Origin: Deltaproteobacteria bacterium
Lineage (GTDB): Bacteria; Desulfobacterota; Dissulfuribacteria; Dissulfuribacterales; QOAL01
Direction of reading: 5' to 3'
Assembly (NCBI GenBank): GCA_026991135.1
Contig: JALXCD010000103.1
Coordinates: forward strand, 1 to 53,505
Length of the DNA: 53,505 nucleotides
Positions within the stretch are counted from its first letter, which is position 1, and every line of letters starts with the position of its first letter. A program made the position numbers and the translations under genes. Below the pieces are notes generated by a model. It did not search any database. It saw nothing but the letters and a program-made list of their open reading frames with translations, and had not been told where the DNA came from. This document shows positions 9,757 through 19,472 of the stretch, one piece after another.

Positions 9757-10920
9757 TTAGACCCTATCCTTCCATCTATAGGCACTGTTAAAGACTGTCC
9801 TTATTGGAAGTCCCATTTCTTTTGCCATCCTTTTACAACATTCAAATTCAGGGACTACTTCGACATTTCCATCAGGCCTTTTTATCTCCTTGGCCTTGAT
9901 TTTGCCCCATATTGTTTCAACTTCCACAATTTTTCGCTCAAGAATACTCCTTTTCGCCTTAAATATTCTAAGCCCAATTGTAGAGGTTTTAGAAAGAAAA
10001 AGGGATTCCATCATGGGCCTTTTTTTCTCTTCACAAAGACAAACAAGTTCAAAGCCGGGTCTATTTTTTTTCATTACTATCTGGCTTATCCAGCAATCTA
10101 TGGCTCCATTTTCAAGAAAAAGCTCAAAAAGTGCCCCCATATCCTCAGGTGTCATATCATCAATAACGGCCCTTAGCTCCAGAATGGAATCTTTTCTTTT
10201 ATAAGGGGCATCAAAAAGGATAATTCTTAAAAGATTGGGCGTGTCCTTAATATCCCTTTTTCCTGCACCATATCCACATCTTGAAAGAATAAGATCTCCT
10301 GGCCTTCCCCATTCATGGGCAATAGAGACACAAAGTGCAGCACCGGTTGGAGTTACAAGCTCTGATTCTCCATCCTTAAAATAGACAGGCTTTTCTCTTA
10401 AAATCTCAAGGACTGCCGGGGCAGGAAGAGGAAGTCGGCCGTGATCACACCTTACAAATCCGCGAGATAAAGGCAGCGGAGAACATATAATCCTTTCTAT
10501 CTTTAAAGAATTTAAGGCCAAAAAGGTGCCTGTAATGTCAAGAATCGCATCATCTGCACCAACTTCATGAAAATGAACTTCATCTCGTGTGATTCCATGC
10601 ACCCTTGCCTCTGTATTTGCCAAAAGATTAAAACACCTTAAAGCCCCTTTTATAACATTTTCAGGAAGTTGAGAGCAGGTGATCAAATTGACTATATCAG
10701 ATAGATTCCTTCTTACGCCTTTTTTTGATGACTCGATAGTCACCCTTTTGGCATTTATGCCGTGACGCCTCTCCTGACTGATGATAATTTTTATATCTCT
10801 TAGACCAAGAACCCCTGGAAGGGATAAAAGCTCTTCTTTTTCCCATCCAAGGTCTATAAAGGCCCCCAATAACATATCTCCGCTAATTCCTGAAAAACAA
10901 TCTAAAAATGCACATTTCAT
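9757..10920 (-). CDS. larC: Nickel-pincer cofactor biosynthesis protein LarC (DUF111)
   Basis: DCFSGISGDMLLGAFIDLG, HFHEVGADDAILDITG, PTGAAL motifs; single continuous ORF. Confidence 0.92.
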   Translation of the reverse strand: MKCAFLDCFSGISGDMLLGAFIDLGWEKEELLSLPGVLGLRDIKIIISQERRHGINAKRVTIESSKKGVRRNLSDIVNLITCSQLPENVIKGALRCFNLLANTEARVHGITRDEVHFHEVGADDAILDITGTFLALNSLKIERIICSPLPLSRGFVRCDHGRLPLPAPAVLEILREKPVYFKDGESELVTPTGAALCVSIAHEWGRPGDLILSRCGYGAGKRDIKDTPNLLRIILFDAPYKRKDSILELRAVIDDMTPEDMGALFELFLENGAIDCWISQIVMKKNRPGFELVCLCEEKKRPMMESLFLSKTSTIGLRIFKAKRSILERKIVEVETIWGKIKAKEIKRPDGNVEVVPEFECCKRMAKEMGLPIRTVFNSAYRWKDRV

Positions 10921-10934
10921 AATAAAGACAAGGC

Positions 10935-11633
10935 TCAGTTTTCTCTGGTTTTTTCCTCAACCCAGGAATAAATCCTTTCCCTGAAAAGCCATGCAGGGCC
11001 TGCAACCAAAATGGTAATCAAAACTATTGCCATCACTCCCACCCAATTCCCATTATAGATATCAGCCCCCTGAAAGCTCAACATCAATGTTCCGGGAATC
11101 CTTCCGATGGTTGAAATAAATACGAACACTTGCCAGGGCATACGGCTTAGCCCTAGGAAATAACATAAAAAGTCCTTTGGAAAACCAGGAAATACATACA
11201 AAAAGAAACACAAAAAAAGCCCCTGATGTTCTAAAAGCCCCTCAAATTTCCAGTATAGCTCTGATTTTTTAAGCCAGGGTTCAATAAAGCGCCTGAAATG
11301 CCTTGCAATATAAAAGGCCAAAAAGGAGCCAAGACTAAGACCAATGGTTGAATAGATAAGCCCCAGCCACCTTCCAAAGATAAAACCTCCAACTATTCCT
11401 GTTGCCTCCCCAGGAATAGGTGAAAGAACAACCTGTAAAATCTGAAGAAATATGAATCCAAGAGGGCCAAAGGGTCCCAAAGAGAGAACAAAGCCCCTGA
11501 TTGCCTCCTTTTTTTCAAGGATATTCAATAAAAACTCAATCGTCTGATACAAAAAGGGACTAAATAAAAAAGATAGAAACCCTAGAATGAAAAGGGCAAT
11601 AAGAGCAATGGCGACAACATATTTCTTTTGCAT
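10935..11633 (-). CDS. TVP38/TMEM64 (DedA-like, VTT domain) membrane protein
   Basis: SPIPGEATGIVGGFIFGRWLGLIYSTIGLSLGSFLAFYIAR and multi-TM profile. Confidence 0.85.
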   Translation of the reverse strand: MQKKYVVAIALIALFILGFLSFLFSPFLYQTIEFLLNILEKKEAIRGFVLSLGPFGPLGFIFLQILQVVLSPIPGEATGIVGGFIFGRWLGLIYSTIGLSLGSFLAFYIARHFRRFIEPWLKKSELYWKFEGLLEHQGLFLCFFLYVFPGFPKDFLCYFLGLSRMPWQVFVFISTIGRIPGTLMLSFQGADIYNGNWVGVMAIVLITILVAGPAWLFRERIYSWVEEKTREN

Positions 11634-11641
11634 TTAATAAA

Positions 11642-13276
11642 CTAGGCCCTTTCCAGGGTGTCTCTTTGAAGAATGGTATCGCGGCGCCAATTCCAATCAT
11701 CCTTTTGGGGGAAGTCCTGATTGAAATGTCCTCCTCTGCTCTCCTTCCTAAAGGAGGCGGCCTTTATTATCAACTGAGCGGTAAGGGCAATATTTCTTAG
11801 CTCCAAAAAATCTCTTGTGATGATGTAATCCCAGTAGTGTTGATTTATTTCTTCTAAAATGGGCTTAAGTCTCTGCTCAGCAAGCCTAAGCCGTTTTGAG
11901 CTTCTTACTATTCCAACATAATTCCACATGAGCCTTCTAATCACATCCCAGTTATGGGATATAAGAACTGCTTCATCCATATCCACAGCACCACCTGTAT
12001 CCCATGGTGGAATAGATACCCTTTCACTGACTTCAAGTTCAGATTTTATTGAAATGGCCTTTTGAGCTGCCTGATGGGCCATAACAAGGCCCTCTAAAAG
12101 AGAATTTGATGCCAGTCTATTTGCACCATGAAATCCTGTGCAGGCCGTCTCTCCCACAGCGAAAAGGCCGCGGATATCTGTCTGGCCAAAACTATCTGTC
12201 ACAACCCCACCACACATGTAATGGGCTGCTGGGACAACCGGAATGGGTTCCTTTGTTATATCAAAGCCAAAGCGGAGGCAGTTTTCATAAATATTTGGAA
12301 ACCTTTTGATTATAAAATCCTTAGGTCTATGGCTTATATCGAGATAGACACATTCTTTTCCAGTACGTTTTAACTCGCTATCTATGGCCCTTGCCACCAC
12401 ATCTCTATTTGCAAGTTCTTTATTTACAGGGTCATATTTTTCCATGAAAGGCTTTCCTGAAGGGTCAAGAAGCCTTGCACCTTCTCCTCTTAAGGCCTCG
12501 GATATTAGAAAATTTTTTGCCCTGCTGTGGTAAAGACAAGTTGGATGAAACTGAACAAATTCGAGATTTGCAACCCTTGCTCCTGCCCTAAAGGCTATGG
12601 CTATGCCGTCTCCTGTAGCAACATCAGGATTACTCGTATAAAGATAGACCTTCCCGGCCCCGCCAGTGCAAAGAAAGGTCAATGTAGATAAAATAGCATG
12701 TATCTTTCCGGTTTTGGCATCGAGACAATAGGCCCCGAGACATCTATCTATACACTGGGAAGGACTTTTCCCGTCCTTTTTTAAGGCACTGATCTTACAC
12801 GTGGTAAGGCAATCGACAACTATAACGTCCTCAAGTATTTCAATATTTTTATGTTCAAATACCCTGTCAATAAGACATCTTATAATCTCTTTTCCAGTAA
12901 AATCTCCTGAATGAAGGATTCTTCTCCTGCTATGCCCTCCTTCCCGTCCGAGATCATAAAATCCGGTAGAAGGATTTTTTGTGAAATTGACCCCGAATTT
13001 TTCCAGCTCTTTAATGCACTCAGGGGCCTTTCTAACAATTAACCTTACTATGTCTTCATGGCATAGCCCTTCTCCTGCCCTTATAGTATCGTATTCATGA
13101 AGGACAAAATCATCATTAGAATCGATAACACATGCTATTCCTCCTTGGGCAAGTCTGGTGGCAGAGTCCTCTTTGGATTTTTTGGTAACAATTATTACTG
13201 AGCCATGATCTGCAAGCTTTAGGGCCAAAATTAGGCCAGATATACCACTTCCAACAATAAGAAAGTCGGTTTGCAT
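11642..13276 (-). CDS. nadB: L-aspartate oxidase
   Basis: FAD-binding N-terminus (FLIVGSGISGLILALKLA), REGGHSRRRILH, HPTCLY, GVVTDSFGQTDIRGLFAVGETACTGFHGANRLASNSLLEGLV. Confidence 0.96.
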   Translation of the reverse strand: MQTDFLIVGSGISGLILALKLADHGSVIIVTKKSKEDSATRLAQGGIACVIDSNDDFVLHEYDTIRAGEGLCHEDIVRLIVRKAPECIKELEKFGVNFTKNPSTGFYDLGREGGHSRRRILHSGDFTGKEIIRCLIDRVFEHKNIEILEDVIVVDCLTTCKISALKKDGKSPSQCIDRCLGAYCLDAKTGKIHAILSTLTFLCTGGAGKVYLYTSNPDVATGDGIAIAFRAGARVANLEFVQFHPTCLYHSRAKNFLISEALRGEGARLLDPSGKPFMEKYDPVNKELANRDVVARAIDSELKRTGKECVYLDISHRPKDFIIKRFPNIYENCLRFGFDITKEPIPVVPAAHYMCGGVVTDSFGQTDIRGLFAVGETACTGFHGANRLASNSLLEGLVMAHQAAQKAISIKSELEVSERVSIPPWDTGGAVDMDEAVLISHNWDVIRRLMWNYVGIVRSSKRLRLAEQRLKPILEEINQHYWDYIITRDFLELRNIALTAQLIIKAASFRKESRGGHFNQDFPQKDDWNWRRDTILQRDTLERA

Positions 13277-14232
13277 CAGCCTTGTTCTAATGCCTTTCTA
13301 ACCTGAGAAAAGACCTTTGAAAATCTCCTTTCAAATTCTGGAAGCATCATAAGCATAATCTCCCTCATGGAGGGGTCTGCTGCCTTTGAAGCCCGAAGTC
13401 TAAAGATATGTTGCCACTCCTCCAGTGTGGCATGGACCATAATCTCGGTCTTACATGAATTTGGAAGAACTGTTCGAGCTGCCTGGGGAGATGATGTCTT
13501 TAATAGCTCAAGATAAAGGACTTCTGTCCTTTTCATGGCCTCTTCCCACAACTCATATTCCTTGGAACCTTCTTCAAAAAAACACGGCCTTATAAACTGA
13601 ACCTCACCTCCAAAACGTTCTTCACCGTACCTACAGTATCTTTGGGACTCCTGAAGATAAGATGCTACCCTGTGCCGAACCAGCTCATGGGTTACTGCCC
13701 TGTTGACTGTTATATGGGCCAAAAGACAGCGGTGTTTAACGAGAAGCCCTGTATCTAGTGAGTCTATCTCAGTGGGGGAAAGCATCCTTGCTGATACCTC
13801 TTTTTTTAATGCGCCTGTTTCAATATCTTCAAAAAAAATGGGGTATTTCTTAAAAATTTCGTCTCTAATAGCAATAATTACCTGATTTTCAGGAAATCTT
13901 TTTGCAAGATCTCTAAAAGAGCGGGGGTTACCAGAAATAAGATATTTACTTTCACCAAGATTTGATGACTGGCAAAAACGCGGGATATTTTCAAAGAAAG
14001 AAAAAAATTCCTCCCTTTCCTTTGATTCCACCTCGAAAACAAAATTGGCCATCTCAATGACGGATTCATGCCCCCTTTTAATGATACCCTTTATAAAAGG
14101 GATAGCACTTTCAGGTGTGATCTTATCCTCACTCTTATAACAAACCCTTCCACAGCGCTCTATCTGTTCAAGGACCTTCCCTTCTTTAAAGTAATCATCC
14201 AGGATCTCAAAGCTTGGTGGAATTACCCTCAT
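13276..14232 (-). CDS. thyX: FAD-dependent thymidylate synthase
   Basis: ThyX signature RHRVASYLQESQRY and ARTVLPNSCKTEIMV. Confidence 0.93.
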   Translation of the reverse strand: MRVIPPSFEILDDYFKEGKVLEQIERCGRVCYKSEDKITPESAIPFIKGIIKRGHESVIEMANFVFEVESKEREEFFSFFENIPRFCQSSNLGESKYLISGNPRSFRDLAKRFPENQVIIAIRDEIFKKYPIFFEDIETGALKKEVSARMLSPTEIDSLDTGLLVKHRCLLAHITVNRAVTHELVRHRVASYLQESQRYCRYGEERFGGEVQFIRPCFFEEGSKEYELWEEAMKRTEVLYLELLKTSSPQAARTVLPNSCKTEIMVHATLEEWQHIFRLRASKAADPSMREIMLMMLPEFERRFSKVFSQVRKALEQG

Positions 14233-14256
14233 TTTTCCTCCTTAAAAGACATGGCC

Positions 14257-16158
14257 TTAACGCTTCATGACCACCAGTTTGGTAGGCGTCTTTTTTTCTC
14301 TTTCCCCGTTCCGGCAAAGTTCATCAAATGAGACAAGAGGTCTCATCTTTATACATTTTACCCCCAATTTTTTGCATGTTTTTGAAAAGTCTTCAAATTT
14401 AATAAAAGGCTTTGTAAGGATTGTAACAAATATGACCTTTATTCCATAGCGACGGATGAGCCTTTCTGCATCTTGTCCTGTGCCAATTACCTTAACGCCA
14501 TGTATCTCCTGCCCTAATTTTGCCTTGTCATCATCAATAAAACCAATGGGAAGATAATCATGACCGCGTCTTTTTCTGAGCTCTCTCAAAAAAAGATCTC
14601 CACCATCTCCTGCACCGTATATCAAAACAGGTATAGAATGTTTCTTTTCAGCCTGCCTGATGAAATACTCATTGAACATTCTTAAAAGAAATCTTACCCC
14701 GCCTATGAACATAAAGGTCAGTATTGTATCAATAAAAAATACAACTCTGGAATAGCCCTCAAACCTATAAAAAAAGACCAGAGCCCCCACAATAATAGAA
14801 GAACTCAAAAGGGTTGCCTTTATGATCTTAAAGGTGTCATCGAGGCTTGCAAAGCGCCACTGCCCCCTGTAAAGGCCGAGGGCCCAGAAACAACTTATCT
14901 TAATGCCATAGACAAGGGGAAGGCTTTTGGCAATAAGGCTCCTGTTATACTCACTGATTACTCCATCAAATTTTAAAAGATAAGATGAATAATAGGCTAT
15001 AGTAATAAGGACAATATCAACACAGACCTGAAGAATCTGTTTTTTGTTAAGGACAAGGCTCATTGCCGTTAAAATCTTGGATTTGTCCCTTCCCTTTTCA
15101 TTGCCCCTTGGATATACATCCGAGTTTAAGTGGGTGAGAAAGACCCCAAAAAAGATAGAAATTATGGCAGTTATACTCAAAACTGCAAGCAATCCGTCCA
15201 GTGAATGCCTTGCCATATAAAGGGCTAAAAAGGAGATAAAGGCAGATGCCAACATAAGGGTCAAAACGGTCTTTTCCTCTGAAAGTCCTAGAAGAACAAG
15301 TCTGTGGGATGTGTGGTCCCTGCCGCCCTGGGCAATGGACCGGCCAGTTTGTACTCTTGTAAAAGAGACAAGGGCAGTATCAAAGATGGGAATAATAAGG
15401 ACAGCCACAGGTATTGCCAACATCAAGATCATATTCATAATACTGCTTCCATGAATGCCATTGGCTCCAAGGTTTATGACCCTGTCCTTTACACTTAAAA
15501 GGGCGAGGGAACCAAGCATATAACCCAAAAAAAGGCTGCCGCAGTCTCCCATGAAAATCTTTGCCGGTTTGAAGTTATAAATAAAAAATCCCAGACAGGC
15601 ACCGCTAAGAAACAAGGAAGGCAAAACAACAGGCCAGATACCAAAAAAATTTCCGTAAATAGCCAGGGAAAAAGAGGCGATCATAACTATTCCAGAAGAA
15701 AGTCCATCCATATTATCGAGGATATTTATAGCATTTGCCACACCTATTAACCAAAAGATACTCAAAAAAATCGATAACACTGGGTAACCAGGAAAATTCA
15801 CCTTAAGCCCAAATCCAACTAAGGCAACTATTGTTACTAGTTGTGCCAAGAATTTTCCCTGTGGGCTGAATTCCAAGAGGTCATCCAAAAGACCAATGAG
15901 GAAGAAGGCCGTCCCACCAAGTAACAGTAGGGCATTAGTTATCTTAGGAGTCCCCAAATTCAAAATGAAGGGAATTATAAAGGCAAAGAATATGGCTATC
16001 CCGCCAAAAAGGGCTGTCGGATTCTTATGCCATCTATCTTCTCTAGGCAGGGCAACAAAACCGGATTTTTGTGAAAAATAGATTACAACCGGAGTTAATA
16101 TGAGACTTAAAAGAAATGAAAAGAAAAAGCCTTGAAACTGATTGGCTATAGCCGTCAT
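14257..16158 (-). CDS. Fusion: MraY/WecA-family sugar-1-phosphate transferase plus CapD/PglF-type N-terminal TM + Rossmann domain
   Basis: N-terminal half: NAINILDNMDGLSSG, KIFMGDCGSLFLGYMLG, GGRDHTSHRLV. C-terminal half: 4-TM block then VLIYGAGDGGDLFLREL...YLPIGFIDDDKAKLGQEIHGVKVIG. Confidence 0.9.
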   Translation of the reverse strand: MTAIANQFQGFFFSFLLSLILTPVVIYFSQKSGFVALPREDRWHKNPTALFGGIAIFFAFIIPFILNLGTPKITNALLLLGGTAFFLIGLLDDLLEFSPQGKFLAQLVTIVALVGFGLKVNFPGYPVLSIFLSIFWLIGVANAINILDNMDGLSSGIVMIASFSLAIYGNFFGIWPVVLPSLFLSGACLGFFIYNFKPAKIFMGDCGSLFLGYMLGSLALLSVKDRVINLGANGIHGSSIMNMILMLAIPVAVLIIPIFDTALVSFTRVQTGRSIAQGGRDHTSHRLVLLGLSEEKTVLTLMLASAFISFLALYMARHSLDGLLAVLSITAIISIFFGVFLTHLNSDVYPRGNEKGRDKSKILTAMSLVLNKKQILQVCVDIVLITIAYYSSYLLKFDGVISEYNRSLIAKSLPLVYGIKISCFWALGLYRGQWRFASLDDTFKIIKATLLSSSIIVGALVFFYRFEGYSRVVFFIDTILTFMFIGGVRFLLRMFNEYFIRQAEKKHSIPVLIYGAGDGGDLFLRELRKRRGHDYLPIGFIDDDKAKLGQEIHGVKVIGTGQDAERLIRRYGIKVIFVTILTKPFIKFEDFSKTCKKLGVKCIKMRPLVSFDELCRNGEREKKTPTKLVVMKR

Positions 16159-17123
16159 GTGGCCAATGCCCTAAAATACTCTATGGTCTTTGCAAGTATC
16201 TCATCAAGGGGTGTTTCGGGAACAAAACCAATAAGGGATTTTAATTTTTCAAGGGAAGGAACTCTCCTCATCATGTCTTCAAAATCCTTCCCATAGGCCT
16301 TTTCATAGGGAATGAAGACTATTTCTGATTTGCTTCCAACAAGCTCCTTTATTTTCTGTGCCAAATCCGCAATTGAAATTTCTTCCTGACCTCCAATATT
16401 CACAACCTCACCTGCGCCCTTATCACCCTTTGCCAAGAGATAGATGGCCTTTACCACGTCTCCCACATAGGTAAAAGTTCTTGTCTGCTTTCCATCGCCA
16501 TAGACGGTAATTGGGTCATCCCTTAGGGCCTGCTGGATAAACCTTGGAACCACCATGCCATACATACCAGTCTGGCGGGGGCCAATGGTGTTAAAACAGC
16601 GGAAAATAATTGTATTAAGCTTTTTGGTCCTGTGGTAGGAAAGGGCTGTAAATTCATCTACCAATTTGCTTGCTGCGTAGCTCCAGCGCATTGTGCTCGG
16701 CGGACCATAAATTAGATTGTCGTCTTCCTTTAAGGGTGCATGGGTATGCTTTCCATATACCTCGGAGGTGGAAGCAATCAATATCTTTTTATTGTATCTA
16801 TTTGAAAGCTTTAAAGCAATTTCCGTTCCGAGAATATTGGTTTCAATGGAAGAAAGGGGGTTTTCTAGGACATATTTGACTCCAACTGCCGCAGCGAGGT
16901 GAATAACACAGTCACACCAAGAAATAAGCTCTTCCATCTTTTTTGCATTCAAAATGGTATCTATAGAATAGTTAAATCTTGGATTGTCAAAAAGGTGTGA
17001 AATATTTTCTAGACTTCCTGTTGAAAGGTCATCTATTACAAAGACCTCTTCTCCGTTATCCAAAAGAAAATCACACAAATTTGAACCAATGAACCCCGCT
17101 CCCCCGGTAACAAGGATCTTCAT
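16155..17123 (-). CDS. NAD-dependent epimerase/dehydratase (extended SDR, nucleotide-sugar type)
   Basis: MKILVTGGAGFIGSNLCDFLL, S-Y-K motif (WSYAASKLVDEF), RCFNTIGPRQ. Confidence 0.93.
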   Translation of the reverse strand: MKILVTGGAGFIGSNLCDFLLDNGEEVFVIDDLSTGSLENISHLFDNPRFNYSIDTILNAKKMEELISWCDCVIHLAAAVGVKYVLENPLSSIETNILGTEIALKLSNRYNKKILIASTSEVYGKHTHAPLKEDDNLIYGPPSTMRWSYAASKLVDEFTALSYHRTKKLNTIIFRCFNTIGPRQTGMYGMVVPRFIQQALRDDPITVYGDGKQTRTFTYVGDVVKAIYLLAKGDKGAGEVVNIGGQEEISIADLAQKIKELVGSKSEIVFIPYEKAYGKDFEDMMRRVPSLEKLKSLIGFVPETPLDEILAKTIEYFRALAT

Positions 17124-17252
17124 GTAAACTCCCTCTAAAAAATCTAATCACCTAGCAGGCTAAAGGTCTCTTGATTTCCCCTTTAGACGCAGTTAACTTA
17201 TTCAAATATTATAATAAGCTAATATTAAATCAACCATCTTTTCCCCGTAAAA

Positions 17253-18305
17253 TCATTTTTTTGAAGAAATTGGGCTTATTTCTTCCTTTAACATGCAACA
17301 TGCAACTCTTTTTATCACGTTTCCATTGTGATCATACGGAATATTTCCCGGATGTAATATCTTGTTCATTACACAGCCTTCTGGAATCCTCAGTGGATAA
17401 AGGTCTGCTTCTGTAATTGGCGGCCTTTTTATTAGAACCCCGTTTCTGATTTCATAAGAATGTACTGGATAATCTTCACAAAGGGGACATGTATATACCC
17501 GTCCGTTTGGAAAGACAAAAAAATTTTCAGCAACCACTCCTGCACATTCAAAGACTTCTTCTGGCTCCAGATAAACCTTTGGATAGTGGCAGATAAGACC
17601 AAGGGCAGCTGCCTCCTTGGCTACTTGAGGTACAACATTATTCCAGAGTTCCCATGGAATTTGCAAAGATGCCTCTCCTTTCTTTGCTGGCTTACCCCTT
17701 ATTCCAATAACCTGTATGAAAAACCTGGTCACACCCAGCTCTTTTAAAAGCAGAGGCATGTTGGTAAGGTCTTCAATGTTAATTCTACTAGTGGTAAAGA
17801 TGCTACTTATGGAAAAACCAAGCTCCTTGGCCCTCTTAATTCCTTTAACGCATGTTTCGAAGCTACCTTTCCCTCTAATGGGATCATTAATCTCTGGCCT
17901 TGAACCATCAAGACTAAAACTTATATAGTCTAGGTTATCAGGACTAACCTTTTTTAAGAAGTCATTGAAAAGATAGCCGTTGGTATCTACTGTTATTGAA
18001 CCATAACCAAGGCTTTTTGCCTCCATTATAGCCTCAGGCAATGCCGGATTAAGAGTTGGCTCACCTCCTAAAAAGACAACATTTGTATCCTCAACTCCTT
18101 TAATGGCCTTTGATCCCTCAGATATGGAAAAAAGTCTTAACCATCTCTTTATTGTTTCAATTCCTAGGGTCTTTTTCCCATGCTGATCCCTATTTATATA
18201 ACAATGCCTACAACTTAAATTACAAGAAGTCAGTATGTGAAAAAAAAGATTGCGGCTTTGAGGTTTAAATTCTACTGTCCTTTTTATTGTTTTCATAAGA
18301 TTCAA
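17253..18305 (-). CDS. Radical SAM protein with Cys-rich C-terminus
   Basis: CNLSCRHC [4Fe-4S] motif, FLGGEPTLNP, C-terminal ECAG...YTCPLC...CVMN...ACCM. Confidence 0.9.
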   Translation of the reverse strand: MNLMKTIKRTVEFKPQSRNLFFHILTSCNLSCRHCYINRDQHGKKTLGIETIKRWLRLFSISEGSKAIKGVEDTNVVFLGGEPTLNPALPEAIMEAKSLGYGSITVDTNGYLFNDFLKKVSPDNLDYISFSLDGSRPEINDPIRGKGSFETCVKGIKRAKELGFSISSIFTTSRINIEDLTNMPLLLKELGVTRFFIQVIGIRGKPAKKGEASLQIPWELWNNVVPQVAKEAAALGLICHYPKVYLEPEEVFECAGVVAENFFVFPNGRVYTCPLCEDYPVHSYEIRNGVLIKRPPITEADLYPLRIPEGCVMNKILHPGNIPYDHNGNVIKRVACCMLKEEISPISSKK

Positions 18306-18830
18306 TTAATCCTGAGAAAGGGTATATCTTGCAAGAAGTGTATCTTTTAAATACTCGTTTGAAGGGCTTTTAAAAAATTTCTTAAAAAGGGACAGGGCAT
18401 TTTTTCTTAAAACTCCTTTTATGATCTCAATATTGGCAGTTTCATACAGTTCAGCTAGACCTTTTTGAGAATCCCTTTTTAAGAAAATATTAGCTGCCCC
18501 ACCCATAATATCTTCATAGGAAAAGACAATTTCTTTTATTCCACTAATAACCAGAGCCCCTATACACATAAGACAGGGCTCAAGGGTGGTATAACATACC
18601 ACGTATTTACCTGGTTTTCCCCTTTTAACCCAGTCTCTAAGGGCAACGATCTCTGCATGATCAAGCTCATTTTGAAACTTCCCATTACTATTTTCTCTTT
18701 TACCAACCCCAACCACTTCGTCTCTAGATACAAGTATGCAACCAACAGGGAACTCCCCCATCTCTAGGGCCTCTTTTCCAATGGAAATTGCCTTACTCAT
18801 CCAGTATTCGTGTCTCTTTTTGTCTTTCAT
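18306..18830 (-). CDS. Cytidine/deoxycytidylate-like nucleoside deaminase (GuaD/TadA-like)
   Basis: HAEIVAL and PCLMCIGAL zinc-binding motifs. Confidence 0.88.
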   Translation of the reverse strand: MKDKKRHEYWMSKAISIGKEALEMGEFPVGCILVSRDEVVGVGKRENSNGKFQNELDHAEIVALRDWVKRGKPGKYVVCYTTLEPCLMCIGALVISGIKEIVFSYEDIMGGAANIFLKRDSQKGLAELYETANIEIIKGVLRKNALSLFKKFFKSPSNEYLKDTLLARYTLSQD

Positions 18831-19366
18831 TCGTTTGATAAGTGTCTTGCAAGCCAGTGTTTTATATACTCTTCCAGGATAAAGGCCGCTTCTGTCTCTT
18901 TTTCCATGGCCCGTTGAACCATTTTAATCTTTTCTTCAGTTATTTGAGAATAAAGACGCTTACACATAAAATTCACACAAATTACATGTCTTGCTTTTAG
19001 AAGACAGCCTCTTTCACCCAAAAAAAAACAGCCTGTTGGATCAAAAGGGCTATCAGGAAGATCAATATTCAAAAAAAGATTTATCAAAAGCTCGATACAA
19101 TCAAACTTATTTTCAATCCCGGCCCCACAACAGCTTCCTCCATCCACTGTTGCACAAAGGGTGCACTCCTTCACAACTCCTGACTCCTTCATGGCAATCC
19201 ATGTGTTATCTATCCTTTTTTTATAATCTTCCAAAAGCCCTTTAAAGGTCAAATCGTTCCCTAGTTCCTTTCCTATCTTTTTATACAACAATCTTGCCCA
19301 TCTTAGCTTCTCTTCAATCGGATGATCTTGACCCAATGGAATTAAAAAAAAGTTCAATTTTCCCAT
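18827..19366 (-). CDS. Cysteine-cluster protein, YkgJ-like
   Basis: CTLCATVDGGSCC...GCFFLGERGCLLKARHVICVNFMC resembles the CxxCxxCC...C.FL..GC.....R...C..F.C architecture. ORF opens at 19489; start uncertain (19366 or 19414). Confidence 0.55.
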   Translation of the reverse strand: MGKLNFFLIPLGQDHPIEEKLRWARLLYKKIGKELGNDLTFKGLLEDYKKRIDNTWIAMKESGVVKECTLCATVDGGSCCGAGIENKFDCIELLINLFLNIDLPDSPFDPTGCFFLGERGCLLKARHVICVNFMCKRLYSQITEEKIKMVQRAMEKETEAAFILEEYIKHWLARHLSNE

Positions 19367-19472
19367 ATTAAAATCTTCTTGAGGATTGCCATGTCTTAAA
19401 TCAAAGAATATCATATTCCAGCCCCAAAGGGAAACAGAGCAAACAAAACTTTTTGTCTCTAGGAAAAGGGTT

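Noticed and set aside
17205-17226. AATATTA/TAATATT inverted repeat after the radical SAM gene
   Set aside because: Short, purely AT stem without a clear U-tract; likely chance in an AT-rich intergenic region.
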